From JAEUHO01 sp046350655 (lineage in GTDB: Bacteria; Planctomycetota; PLA2; JAEUHO01): 64,000 nt of DNA. Below are positions 39,703 to 48,419 of the stretch, in pieces. Position 1 is the first letter of the stretch. Each line of letters opens with the position of its first letter. A program made the position numbers and the translations under genes. The DNA lies in assembly GCA_046350655.1 (NCBI GenBank), contig JAXMAB010000007.1, positions 310,001 to 374,000 on the forward strand. The letters run 5' to 3'. The notes beneath the pieces were generated by a model. It saw only the letters and a list, made by a program, of their open reading frames with translations, did not search any database and had not been told where the DNA came from.

Positions 39703-41563
39703 GGGTGCGCAGGACGAAGTCGGCGACGGCCTCGGCCGACAGGCCGAAGCGGGCGAGCCAGTCGGCGCGCTCGCCGTGCGGGACCAGGCGGTCCGGCACG
39801 CCGAGCACGCGGACCGTGGCGTCCACGGGCTCGTCGAGGCTCGCGAGGTGCGAGAGCACGACCTCCCCGAAGCCGCCCTGCACCGAGTGTTCCTCCAGGG
39901 TGACCACGAGCGGCACGCGGCGGGCGAGGCGCTCGACGGCGGCGCCGTCGAACGGCCGCGCGAACCGCGCGTTGAAGACCGCGGCCGAGACGCCCGCGGC
40001 CTCGAGGCGGTCGGCGGCCTCGAGCGCCGTGCGCACCATGGTGCCGTACGCCACGAACGCGACGTCGGTCCCGTCGCGCAGCAGCACGCCGCGGCCCTGC
40101 GCCACCGGCACGTCGTTGCCGGGCAGCGAGGCGTCGGGGTCGCTCGCGCGCGCGTAGCGCAGCGCGCTCGGGCCCGTGAGCGAGAGCGCGTGCGCGAGCA
40201 TCCGCTCGAGCTCGACCGGGTCCGCGGGCGCCATCAGCGTGATGCCCGGGAACGTGCGCAGGAACGCGATGTCGTAGAGCCCCTGGTGGGTGACGCCGTC
40301 GCCGCCGACGATGCCCGCGCGGTCCATGGCGAGCACGACGGGGAGGCCCTGCACGGCGACCTCCTGCCACACCTGGTCGTAGCCGCGCTGCAGGAACGTC
40401 GAGTAGATCGCGACGATCGGCTTCAGGCCCGCCTCGGCGAGGCCGCCCGCGAACGCGACGCCGTGCTGCTCGCAGATCCCCACGTCGATGACGCGCTCGG
40501 GCAGCTTCGCGGCCACGTCGGCGAGGCCGGTGCCGTCGGGCATCGCCGCGGTCACGGCGACGACGCGCGGGTCGTCCTCCATGAGCCGCTGCGTCGCGCG
40601 CGCGAACACCTTCGTGTACGAGACCGGCTTCGGGCCGGGCGCGACGACCGCGGGCTTCGGCGCCGGCGCCGACACCGCGTGGCACGCGTCCTTCGTCGGC
40701 TTGCCGTAGCCGCGGCCCTTCTCGGTCACGACGTGGAGCAGCACCGGGCCCTCCACGCGCCGGAGGTCGCGCAGGAGCGTCTCGAGGCGCGGCTCGTCGT
40801 GGCCGTTCTCGGGCCCGAAGTAGGTCCAGCCGAGCTCCCGGAACAGGTGCCCCGGGTTCATGTAGTTCGCGAACGCTTCCTTCACGCTCTCGGTCCACCG
40901 CGCGAGCGGCGCGCCGACGAGCGGGAGCATCCCGATCGCCTCGTGGAAGTCCTTCTTGAACTCGCGGTACGCGGGCAGCGTGCGCATGCGGTTCAGGTAC
41001 TTCGACAGGCCGCCGACGGTCTGCGCGATCGACCACTTGTTGTCGTTGAGGATCACGAGGACGCGCTTGCCCTCGTGCCCCGCGTGGTTGAGCGCCTCGA
41101 ACGTCGCGCCCGACGCGGCGGCCGCGTCGCCCACCAGCGCGACGACGCGCCGGTCCGTGCGGTGGAGCAGCGCGTCGGCGTAGGCGATCCCGTACGCGGC
41201 CGACACCGCCGTGCCCGCGTGGCCCGACGTGAAGCTGTCGTACGGGCTCTCCCCGCGGGCCATGAAGCCCGACAGGCCGTCCGTCCGCCTGAGCGTCGGG
41301 AACAGGTCCTTGCGGCCGGTGATCACCTTGTGCGGGTAGACCTGGTGGCTCGTGTCGAGCACCAGCCGGTCGAGCGCGAAGTCGAACACCCGGTGCAGCG
41401 CGACGGTCAGCTCGACGACGCCGAGGTTGCTGCCGAGGTGCCCGCCGGTCGCCTCGACGCTCTCGATCAGGAACCGGCGCAACTCGTCGCAGTACGCGAC
41501 CGTCTCCTCGGCGGAGAGGGCTTGCAGGTCCTTCGGGTTCTGGACGCGTTCGAGCAGGCTCAT
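39674..41563 (-). CDS. dxs: 1-deoxy-D-xylulose-5-phosphate synthase
   Basis: Thiamine-diphosphate enzyme condensing pyruvate and glyceraldehyde-3-phosphate, first step of the MEP isoprenoid pathway; 629 aa. HLGSNLGVVELTVALHRVFD and FTSGHAGTAVSAAYGIA are typical. The ThDP motif starts VGDAAAASGATFEALNHAG and ends ILNDNKWSIA, so the usual GDG is GDA. The transketolase middle and C-terminal domains (IDVGICEQHGVAFAGGLA, VVTLEEHSVQGGFGE) are present. Together with the polyprenyl synthase 0.6 kb away it supplies isoprenoid precursors. Confidence 0.96.
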   Translation of the reverse strand: MSLLERVQNPKDLQALSAEETVAYCDELRRFLIESVEATGGHLGSNLGVVELTVALHRVFDFALDRLVLDTSHQVYPHKVITGRKDLFPTLRRTDGLSGFMARGESPYDSFTSGHAGTAVSAAYGIAYADALLHRTDRRVVALVGDAAAASGATFEALNHAGHEGKRVLVILNDNKWSIAQTVGGLSKYLNRMRTLPAYREFKKDFHEAIGMLPLVGAPLARWTESVKEAFANYMNPGHLFRELGWTYFGPENGHDEPRLETLLRDLRRVEGPVLLHVVTEKGRGYGKPTKDACHAVSAPAPKPAVVAPGPKPVSYTKVFARATQRLMEDDPRVVAVTAAMPDGTGLADVAAKLPERVIDVGICEQHGVAFAGGLAEAGLKPIVAIYSTFLQRGYDQVWQEVAVQGLPVVLAMDRAGIVGGDGVTHQGLYDIAFLRTFPGITLMAPADPVELERMLAHALSLTGPSALRYARASDPDASLPGNDVPVAQGRGVLLRDGTDVAFVAYGTMVRTALEAADRLEAAGVSAAVFNARFARPFDGAAVERLARRVPLVVTLEEHSVQGGFGEVVLSHLASLDEPVDATVRVLGVPDRLVPHGERADWLARFGLSAEAVADFVLRTREAARPHRR

Positions 41564-42054
41564 GGGGCGGCGGCGGTCACCGGGGCGGAGTCAGCCCTCA
41601 AGGGTACCAGCGTCACGGCGCCCCCCCGGGTTCCCGCCCGGCCGCCCCGCACCCCTTCGCCTCCGCATCCCCCTCCCCCGGCGTCTGCCGCCCTCCGCCG
41701 CGCCGCATCCCACCCCCCGGTACGCGAGGCCCGCTGCCGATCGACCGCCATCGCCGATTCCCCCGCACCGGCGCGGCGGGCGCGTCGCCGCATCGGGGAC
41801 CGCGGCGTGGGGCGATCGTCGGGTCCGCCGTCGCGCACGCGGACCCCGCGTCGTGCCGGCGCGTCGAGTGTCCGCGTGGCGCGCACCTCGACGTGGTCCC
41901 ACTCGACGACGACGTCGTACCTGCCGCACGGGACCGTCGTCCACCCCTCGCCGTCCGCGCCGCGGGGGGCGCGACGAAACCGCGCGACGCCTTCGGCCGC
42001 GTCGAGCACCGCGAGCCGCACGCCCAGGACGGCGGCGACGCTCCCACGCGTCAC
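41560..42054 (-). CDS. Small hypothetical protein upstream of dxs
   Basis: 164 aa if GTG 42054 is used. The first 80 residues look like real protein with strongly G/C-biased third positions (VAAVLGVRLAVLDAAEG, TTVPCGRYDVVVEWDHVEV); the rest is Gly/Arg/Ala low complexity. The stop overlaps the dxs ATG as ATGA. A dispersed-motif copy (41724-41733) lies in the low-complexity half. It could be coding only at the N-terminus or not at all; the region is otherwise a 575-nt gap upstream of dxs. Confidence 0.4.
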   Translation of the reverse strand: MTRGSVAAVLGVRLAVLDAAEGVARFRRAPRGADGEGWTTVPCGRYDVVVEWDHVEVRATRTLDAPARRGVRVRDGGPDDRPTPRSPMRRRARRAGAGESAMAVDRQRASRTGGWDAARRRAADAGGGGCGGEGVRGGRAGTRGGAVTLVPLRADSAPVTAAAP

Positions 42055-42137
42055 GACGGCCCTCCGCGGAGCATCGTACGGGACCTTCCGACCCGCCGCA
42101 CCGGCCGCCGCTCGCGTTCCTCCCCCGGTCGCGTTTC

Positions 42138-43046
42138 ATGGGCGGCGTGACCGCGCTCCCCGACGCCGCCCGGATCCTCGACGACGCCGCCGCGCGCGTG
42201 GACGCCTACCTCGACCGCGTGCTGCCCCCCGCCGGCACGGGCCCGGGCCGGCTCCACGAGGCCGTGCGCTACAGCGTGTTCGCCGGCGGCAAACGGCTGC
42301 GGCCCGCGCTCGCGTTGACCGCGGCGACGGCCGTCGGCGCCGACCGCGAGGCCGCGCTCGCCGCGGCGCTGCCGTTCGCGGGCGCGCTCGAGCTGATCCA
42401 CACGTACAGCCTGATCCACGACGACCTGCCGTCGATGGACGACGACGACCTGCGCCGCGGCCGGCCCACGAGCCACAAGGTGTTCGGGGAGGCGCTCGCG
42501 ATCCTCGCGGGCGACGCGCTCCACTCGCTCGCGTTCGAGTCGCTGCTCGAGCGGACGCCGGACGCCCCGCTCGCGCGACGGCTCGGCCTCGACCTCGCGC
42601 GCGCGGCCGGCGTGCGCGGCATGGTCGGCGGCCAGGTCGAGGACCTCGACGCGATGCACGCGCCGCCCGACGAGGCGCGCCTCGAGCGGCTGCACCGCGG
42701 GAAGACGGCCGCGTTGTTCGCGGCCGCGTGCGAGGGCGGCGGCCGCGCCGGCGGGGCGGGCCCCGCGCAGGTCGAGGCGCTCCGCCGGTTCGGGCTCGAG
42801 CTGGGCCTCGCGTTCCAGATCGTCGACGACGTGCTCGACGAGACGGGCACCGCGGCGTCGCTCGGCAAGACGCCGGGCAAGGACCGCGACGAGGGGAAGA
42901 TGACCTACGTCGCGCTGTACGGCGTCGAGGGCGCGCGTCAGCGCGCGCGGGCGAGGCTCGCCTCGGCCGTCACGTCGCTGGCGTCGCTGCCCGACGGCGC
43001 CGGGCTCGAGGCGCTCGCGCGGTACGTCGTCGAACGCGACCGCTGA
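42138..43046 (+). CDS. ispA: Polyprenyl (farnesyl/geranylgeranyl) diphosphate synthase
   Basis: trans-Prenyltransferase that elongates DMAPP with IPP; 302 aa. The first Asp-rich motif is LIHDDLPSMDDDDLRRGRP with two residues between the aspartate pairs, typical of IspA-type enzymes; the second is LAFQIVDDVLD. FAGGKRLRPAL is the substrate-binding box. Product length (C15 or C20) cannot be read from the sequence. ATG 42138 or GTG 42144 could start. The 3' end overlaps the convergent MFS gene by 109 nt. Confidence 0.92.
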   Translation: MGGVTALPDAARILDDAAARVDAYLDRVLPPAGTGPGRLHEAVRYSVFAGGKRLRPALALTAATAVGADREAALAAALPFAGALELIHTYSLIHDDLPSMDDDDLRRGRPTSHKVFGEALAILAGDALHSLAFESLLERTPDAPLARRLGLDLARAAGVRGMVGGQVEDLDAMHAPPDEARLERLHRGKTAALFAAACEGGGRAGGAGPAQVEALRRFGLELGLAFQIVDDVLDETGTAASLGKTPGKDRDEGKMTYVALYGVEGARQRARARLASAVTSLASLPDGAGLEALARYVVERDR

Positions 43047-44353
43047 AGGTCGCGGCGCCCGGCGGCGACGAGGACCGCCACGACGCCGACGACCATCGCG
43101 ACCGCGCCGGTGCCGTAGGTCTCGGGCACGGACCGCGTGCGCGCGAGCTCGCCGAGGAGCACCTGCCCGACGGGCAGGGCGAGCGCGAAGGTGAACGTCC
43201 AGAGCGCCATGACCCGCGAGCGGATCGCGTCGGGGACCGTGAGCTGGATCGACGTGCTGCCCGTGGCGAAGAACGTGATCATGGCGGCCCCCGCGACCGT
43301 GCGGGCGACGACGGCCGTCGCGAGGTCGCGCGCGAGCGCCACGCCGACGTACGACGCGAGGAAGCAGGCGAGGGCCCCGACGATGGTCCGCAGGGGCCGG
43401 CCGGGGCGGCGGGACGCGGTCAGGAGGGCGCCGACGCAGGCGCCGACGCCGCTCGAGAGGTAGAGCAGGTTGTAGCCGTGGGCGTCCACGTGCAGCGTGT
43501 CGCGCGCGTAGGCCGCCAGCAACGAGGTGTACGACCAGCCGCAGACCATGGCCACGGCGAGCAGCAGCAGCACGGTCCGCGCGTGGCGGTCGCCCGCGAC
43601 GTAGCGGAAGCCGGCGGTGAGCTCGGCGACGGGCCGCGCCGCGGCGCGCGGGGGCGCGGCCGCGCCCGCCCGGATCTGCGCGAACGCCACGATCGCCGCG
43701 AGGTAGGAGAGCGCGTCGAACGCGAACACCGACGTGGGCCCGAGCGTGTCGGCGAGCAGCGAGGCGAGCGCGGGCCCGAGCACGAGCGGCAGGTTGAACA
43801 TCAGCGAGTTCAGCGCGATCGCGTTGCGCAGCGTCTCGCGCCCCACCATCTCGACGACGAACCCTTGCCGGCAGGGCATCTCGAGGCCCCCCACCACGCC
43901 GAAACCGCAGGCCAGCGCGACCACGAGGGCCGGCGTCGCCGTGCGCGTCGCGACGAGCACCGTGAGCACCGTCGAGAGCGCGAGGGACGCGACCTGCACC
44001 CAGAAGAGGAGCCGCCGCTTGTTGACGCGGTCGGCGAGCGCGCCGCCCGGGAAGGAGAACAACGCGATGCCGAGGAGGCTCGCGGCGGACGACCACGCGA
44101 GCCACCGGCGGTCCGACGTCAGGTCGCTCACGAGCCAGGCCTGCGCCGCGTGCCGGCCCCACGTGCCGACGCTCGAGACCGCCATCCCGGTGAAGAAGAG
44201 GCGGTAGTCGCGGTTCGCGAGGGCCGCGAACGTCCGCGACGTCCAGCGCGTGCGTTCCGCGCCGGCCGGCGCCGCGGGCGCGGGCCCCGGCCGGCCGGGC
44301 GCGCCCGCCGCCGGCACGACCGCAGCCTCGACCTCGTCGGCGTCCGTGGACAT
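42938..44353 (-). CDS. MFS transporter, EntS-like
   Basis: 471 aa, about 12 membrane segments, of the MFS_3/EntS-like group. FAALANRDYRLFFTGMAVSS is the typical N-terminus, LADRVNKRRLL is the A-like loop between segments 2 and 3, and GGLEMPCRQGFVVEMVG matches the group's conserved loop. An Ala/Pro tail of about 35 residues precedes segment 1. The last 36 codons or so lie antisense to the end of the prenyl synthase gene. Likely efflux of a small metabolite; substrate unknown. Confidence 0.9.
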   Translation of the reverse strand: MSTDADEVEAAVVPAAGAPGRPGPAPAAPAGAERTRWTSRTFAALANRDYRLFFTGMAVSSVGTWGRHAAQAWLVSDLTSDRRWLAWSSAASLLGIALFSFPGGALADRVNKRRLLFWVQVASLALSTVLTVLVATRTATPALVVALACGFGVVGGLEMPCRQGFVVEMVGRETLRNAIALNSLMFNLPLVLGPALASLLADTLGPTSVFAFDALSYLAAIVAFAQIRAGAAAPPRAAARPVAELTAGFRYVAGDRHARTVLLLLAVAMVCGWSYTSLLAAYARDTLHVDAHGYNLLYLSSGVGACVGALLTASRRPGRPLRTIVGALACFLASYVGVALARDLATAVVARTVAGAAMITFFATGSTSIQLTVPDAIRSRVMALWTFTFALALPVGQVLLGELARTRSVPETYGTGAVAMVVGVVAVLVAAGRRDLQRSRSTTYRASASSPAPSGSDASDVTAEASLARAR

Positions 44354-44422
44354 CCGACGATGGTACCCGCGCCCCGGGGCCGATCGACCGAGGCCCGCGG
44401 AGCGCCGCGCGGACGCCCGCGC

Positions 44423-45472
44423 CTACCGCCCCGCCGCCCCGTCCATCGCAGGCGGCGTCGGCGCGGGCGGCGTCGGCGCGGGCGGATTCGGCGCAGGCGA
44501 CGCGGGCGACGCGGGCGGCTCCACCGTCGTCTCGAACCGCACGTCCTGCACGATCTCGATCGTGTAGTCGTAGGCGGGCCCCGTGTACCGCACCTTGCGC
44601 CGCAGGGCCGCGTCGTGGGCCTTCGCCCAGCCGCCGTCGATCACGAGCACGCGGCGCGCCTCGATCGCCGCGCGGTAGTCCACGTGGACGTTCGCCGGGT
44701 CCTTCGGGTCGTCGGTGTCGGTCTGGTGCGCGTGCGTGATCGCGGCCCGGACGACGAGGCCCGCCGTCGGCCCGGTCCCGTCGCGCCCGTCCACCCACAC
44801 GCCGCCGCCCGGCACCGGCACCAGCGGCGCCTTGCCGGTCAGCTCGCGCTGCGAGAGGCGGAACGCGACGCGGAGCAGCGACTCCTCGACGGCCATGCCC
44901 TCGGTCGCGCCGAACACGTCCCCGACGCGCACCGGCCGGTCCGGCGGCCCGAAGCGGTCGGTGAACGCGCGCTGGAACGCCTCGAGGTCGTCCACCGCGA
45001 GCCCCGGCGCGGTGAACCGGATCGAGCCGTACGGCGCCGCGCCGCGCGGCCCCTCCTCGAACTCGAGCTTCAGCGGGACGGTGGCCGCCTTCTCCTTCGC
45101 GTCGCCCCACGCCCCGCGCACGTCGAGCGGCCCCTCCACGGTGGACCGGCGCTTCGCCCCCACCAGGCGGATCCGCCGCACGACGTCGAACGTGCCCTCG
45201 AAACGCCGCTTCGGCAGGGCCGCCCCCGGCGGCAGCTTGCCCGTCGCCTCGAGGCGGTACGCGAGCCGCCCCTTCGACCGCAGCGTCAGGTCGCCGCCGA
45301 GGTCGTACCGCACGACGACGGCCGGCTCGGCCGCCTGCGCGGGCGTCGGGGTCGGCACCGCCATGGGCGGGTCGTACGGGTCGGCGGCCCTCGCGGGCGC
45401 GTCGGCGGCGCGCGCGGACGCCGGCGCGCCGCAGCACAGGGCGACGAGGGCGAGGCGGAGGGCGCGGCGCAT
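44423..45472 (-). CDS. Secreted hypothetical protein
   Basis: 349 aa. Signal peptide (LRLALVALCCGAPASARAAD). The mature protein is beta-rich (VVRYDLGGDLTLRSKGRLAY, RRFEGTFDVVRRIRLVG) and ends in a repeated Pro/Ala segment (NPPAPTPPAPTPP). Its general build resembles the lipoprotein at 21.4 kb, but no lipobox is seen. It lies just upstream of the MFS gene on the same strand (69-nt gap). Function unknown. Confidence 0.6.
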   Translation of the reverse strand: MRRALRLALVALCCGAPASARAADAPARAADPYDPPMAVPTPTPAQAAEPAVVVRYDLGGDLTLRSKGRLAYRLEATGKLPPGAALPKRRFEGTFDVVRRIRLVGAKRRSTVEGPLDVRGAWGDAKEKAATVPLKLEFEEGPRGAAPYGSIRFTAPGLAVDDLEAFQRAFTDRFGPPDRPVRVGDVFGATEGMAVEESLLRVAFRLSQRELTGKAPLVPVPGGGVWVDGRDGTGPTAGLVVRAAITHAHQTDTDDPKDPANVHVDYRAAIEARRVLVIDGGWAKAHDAALRRKVRYTGPAYDYTIEIVQDVRFETTVEPPASPASPAPNPPAPTPPAPTPPAMDGAAGR

Positions 45473-45481
45473 CCCGCGATT

Positions 45482-46399
45482 CTACGCCCGCCCGCCGGCG
45501 CGGAGCGCGACCCACCGCGCGAACCGCCGCGGGTGCAGCAGCAGCCGCGGATCGAGCCGCACCGCCGTCAGGAAACACCGCCGGAACGCGGCCTCGTCGC
45601 CCGCGCGGCGGTGGTTCCGCGCGATCCACGCGAGGTGGCGCGCGACCACGCGGTCGCGTCGCGCCCGCACCGCCGGCGGCGTGCGCGGGTCGTCGAAGAA
45701 CCGGCCCGACCACGCGGCGAGCGCCCGCTCCTGCATCGCCGGGTTCCCGCGCACCTGCCCCGCGTGCCGCCGGTACAGGACCGTCGGCGCCGCGAGCGTC
45801 ACGAACGCCCCCACCGCCGCCGCCCGCAGGAAGAACAGCCAGTCCTCGCCCGTCTCGAGGTCCTCGGGGAACCCGCCCACGCGCTCGAACACCTCGCGCC
45901 GCAGCAGCACGGTGCTCGGCACCGGCGACCGGCCGCGCAGCTGCGGGCCGAGCCCGTCGCCGCACGCCGCGTCGGAGGCGGTCGCGCGCGCGGGGACGCG
46001 AGGCCCGCCCCGCCGCGCGGCGCCGTCCTCGTCCGTGGCGACGGCGGGCCCGTGGACGAGCACGGCCTGCGGGAACCGCGCGAGCGCCTCGGCGCGGGCC
46101 GCGAGCGCGCCCGGCAGGAGGCGGTCGTCGTCGTCGAGGAACGCGACGAGCGGCGCCGTGGTCGCCGCGACCGCCGCGTTGCGCGTCGCCGAGCGCCCCG
46201 CGGGCGGCCGCTCGACGACGACGAGCCGCGGGTCGGCGACCGCGCGCAGCGCCGCCGCGAGGTCGGGCTGCGGCCCGTCGAGCGCGACGACGACGCGGAC
46301 GTCCACGCCCTCCTGCGCGAGGGCGCTGCGCACCGCCTCCACGCACCACGCGGGGCGCCCGCGCGTCGGGATCGCGACGTCGACGCGTGCGAGCGTCAC
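45482..46399 (-). CDS. Family 2 glycosyltransferase
   Basis: 305 aa GT-A fold glycosyltransferase. VDVAIPTRGRPAWCVEAVRS is the nucleotide-sugar-binding start, and LVAFLDDDDRLLPGAL carries the DxD-type metal site. GGFPEDLETGEDWLFFLRA is the acceptor-side ED motif. A dispersed-motif copy (45998-46007) lies in a variable insertion (ARRGGPRVPARATAS) between the core motifs. GTG 46399 overlaps the upstream gene's stop as GTGA. Probably polysaccharide or surface glycan synthesis. Confidence 0.9.
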   Translation of the reverse strand: MTLARVDVAIPTRGRPAWCVEAVRSALAQEGVDVRVVVALDGPQPDLAAALRAVADPRLVVVERPPAGRSATRNAAVAATTAPLVAFLDDDDRLLPGALAARAEALARFPQAVLVHGPAVATDEDGAARRGGPRVPARATASDAACGDGLGPQLRGRSPVPSTVLLRREVFERVGGFPEDLETGEDWLFFLRAAAVGAFVTLAAPTVLYRRHAGQVRGNPAMQERALAAWSGRFFDDPRTPPAVRARRDRVVARHLAWIARNHRRAGDEAAFRRCFLTAVRLDPRLLLHPRRFARWVALRAGGRA

Positions 46400-46923
46400 C
46401 GCGCCGCCGGGGCCTCGACCTCGAACCCTTCCCACCGACCCGAGGCCCGCAGGTCGATCACGGTCACCGCGGCCACCGCCGTCGGGATCCGCACCGACAG
46501 GCGCGTCTCGCCCGCCGTGCCGGTCGCGGCCGTCGTCACCTCGAGGAGGCCCACCGTCGTCGGCGGGGTCCCGCGGTCGAGGAAGATCGTCGGGCGCCGC
46601 GGGTCCTGCCGCGTGTCGCGCAGCCGCGCGTGGAACGTGTCGCCGGGCGACGTCCCCGACAGCACCACCTCGAGGCGCATCCCCGTGGGCTCCGCGACGA
46701 GCGACGCGCGGGCCGCGTCCATCCGCGTCGCGGCGAGGTACGACGCGCCGGGCGGACCGGCGTTCGCCGGGATCGGGTCGTCGGGCGAGCCCGCGCCCCG
46801 GCCGCCGAAGAGGAACCACGCGCCCGCGGCGCCGACCGCCAGCACCACCGCCGCCGTCACGAGGACCGTCGCGGACGGGCCGGTGCGGGGATCGGGCGCG
46901 GCGGGGGCAGCGGGCGAGGTCAT
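46396..46923 (-). CDS. Small single-pass membrane protein
   Basis: 175 aa. A short N-terminal cytoplasmic stretch and one membrane anchor (ATVLVTAAVVLAVGAAGAWF) precede an extracytoplasmic beta-rich domain (MRLEVVLSGTSPGDTFHARL, ETRLSVRIPTAVAAVTVIDL). The GAGGAG sequence 7 nt upstream of ATG 46923 supports the start. It is coupled to the glycosyltransferase by a GTGA overlap. Family not recognised. Confidence 0.65.
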   Translation of the reverse strand: MTSPAAPAAPDPRTGPSATVLVTAAVVLAVGAAGAWFLFGGRGAGSPDDPIPANAGPPGASYLAATRMDAARASLVAEPTGMRLEVVLSGTSPGDTFHARLRDTRQDPRRPTIFLDRGTPPTTVGLLEVTTAATGTAGETRLSVRIPTAVAAVTVIDLRASGRWEGFEVEAPAAR

Positions 46924-46956
46924 CGGGCGCTCCTCGGCGAGGGGGCGGACGGCCGC

Positions 46957-46966
46957 CGGGCCTCGC
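46957..46966 (-). repeat. Dispersed GCGAGGCCCG motif
   Basis: Intergenic copy, GGGACGCGAGGCCCGG on the minus strand, just upstream of the small membrane protein gene. Confidence 0.8.
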
Positions 46967-47096
46967 GTCCCGGAGCACGCGACCGCGCCCCGAGGGCCCC
47001 GTTCGTACCACCGGGCGGGGCCCGGACGCCACGCCGGACCGATCGGCGACCGGCCCCCCTGGCCCGCGGACAGGATCCGGGGCCGCGGGCCGCCGG

Positions 47097-47501
47097 CTAG
47101 AAGGGCAGGTCGTCGCCGGGGTCGCCCGACGGCGCGGCCTTCTTCGCCGCGCGGCGCGGGCGCGCGGGCGGCGGGGGCTCGACGCCGGCGCCGAACGGGG
47201 TCGCGGGGCGCGCCCCCGCCTCCGGGGCGGCCCCCGCCGCCACGAGGCCCTCGGCGGTGATCGCGAGCGGCTTCTCGGTGACGGTGCCGTCCGGGGCCGC
47301 GACCAGCTCGGCGAGGCGCTGCTCGGCCGCGTCGAGGATCTTGCGGCACGCCGCGAGGTGGCCGACGCCCTCCTGGTAGCGCCCGATGGACGCCTCGAGG
47401 GACAGCGCGTCGCCCTCGAGGTCGGCGACGACCTTCTCGAGGGCGGCGAGGTGGGCCTCGAACGACGCGGGCGGCGGCTCGCCGGGCACGGGGGACGGCA
47501 T
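47097..47501 (-). CDS. xseB: Exodeoxyribonuclease VII small subunit
   Basis: 134 aa, longer than the usual 80 because of a Pro/Ala/Lys-rich C-terminal extension. The core SFEAHLAALEKVVADLEGDA and LSLEASIGRYQEGVGHLAAC is the XseB signature (two helices that bind XseA). xseA is not in the window. ATG 47501 is divergent from the cytochrome assembly/HemX-like gene. Confidence 0.9.
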   Translation of the reverse strand: MPSPVPGEPPPASFEAHLAALEKVVADLEGDALSLEASIGRYQEGVGHLAACRKILDAAEQRLAELVAAPDGTVTEKPLAITAEGLVAAGAAPEAGARPATPFGAGVEPPPPARPRRAAKKAAPSGDPGDDLPF

Positions 47502-47517
47502 CCCGCGAACATACCAC

Positions 47518-47527
47518 GCGAGGCCCG
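47518..47527 (+). repeat. Dispersed GCGAGGCCCG motif
   Basis: Copy in the 99-nt divergent gap between xseB and the hemX/ccsA-like gene, context CACGCGAGGCCCGGCGG. Confidence 0.8.
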
Positions 47528-47600
47528 GCGGCCGACCGGGGCGTGCCGTCGGGAGGCGGCGAGGACTCGACCTGGGCTCCCCGTCGGCGAGGATGGGCGG

Positions 47601-48416
47601 GTGGCCCTGACGATCCTCCTCCTGGTCTGCGCGCCCTACGCCGCCGTGGCGGTCGCCTACGCGGAGGCGCGCCGCCGCGGCGAGGCCCCGCCGCGCTGGG
47701 CGCGGATCGTGGGCCCGGCGACGGCGGCGATCCATCTCGCGGCCCTCGTGGCGACGGGGCGGATCACGGGCCGCAGCCCGTTCCAGACGGAGAGCCAGGC
47801 GCTGTCGTTCCTCGCGTTCGCCGTCGCGGGCCTGTACGTCGTGCTCGAGTCCACGAGCCACGTGGCGACGTACGGCGGGCGGTTCCACCTGCTCACGGCC
47901 GTGCTCGCCGGCGCCTCGGTCCCGGGCCTCGCGCGCGAGCAGTTCCCGACGGCCGCCCTGCGCGCGCCGGACGTGCAGTTCTCGCTGCACGTCGGGTTCG
48001 CGCTGCTCGGCACGGCGGCGATCGTGGCGGGCGGGCTGCTCGCCGCGGGCTACCTCGGCGTGTACCGGCGGATGAAGCGGCGCGAGCTCACGCCCGACGC
48101 GACCGCGGGCCCGTCGCTCTCGGGCCTGCAGCGCATCACGCGCGACGCGTCGCTCATCGGCGTCGCGCTGCTCGTGCCGTCGATCGTGCTCGGGCGCAGC
48201 GTGCTCGAGCGCGCCGGCGGGTCCAACCTGTGGACGGTCCTCGAGCTCGGCCTCGCGGGCGTCCAGGTGGTCCTCGCCGCGGCGGCGGGCTTCCTCTGGT
48301 GGCGGCGTCCCCTGCGCGGGCCCGTCGCGTCGTGGCTGAACGTCGCGGCGACGGCGGTCGCGGTGGCGAGCCTCGCGATCGTCCACCCGCACGTCACGGC
48401 GCTGGTGGGAGGCTAG
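47601..48416 (+). CDS. CcsA/HemX-type cytochrome c assembly membrane protein
   Basis: 271 aa with about eight membrane segments (LTILLLVCAPYAAVAVAY, SFLAFAVAGLYVVLES, HVGFALLGTAAIVAGGLLAA and others). The histidine in FSLHVGFALLGTAAI fits a conserved haem-handling position. Family members either export haem for cytochrome c assembly (CcsA) or modulate HemA levels (HemX). Its stop is 3 nt before hemA, the arrangement of hemX beside hemA in other bacteria, so a HemX-like role is favoured. GTG 47601 is the start in frame. Confidence 0.8.
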   Translation: MALTILLLVCAPYAAVAVAYAEARRRGEAPPRWARIVGPATAAIHLAALVATGRITGRSPFQTESQALSFLAFAVAGLYVVLESTSHVATYGGRFHLLTAVLAGASVPGLAREQFPTAALRAPDVQFSLHVGFALLGTAAIVAGGLLAAGYLGVYRRMKRRELTPDATAGPSLSGLQRITRDASLIGVALLVPSIVLGRSVLERAGGSNLWTVLELGLAGVQVVLAAAAGFLWWRRPLRGPVASWLNVAATAVAVASLAIVHPHVTALVGG

Positions 48417-48419
48417 TCC

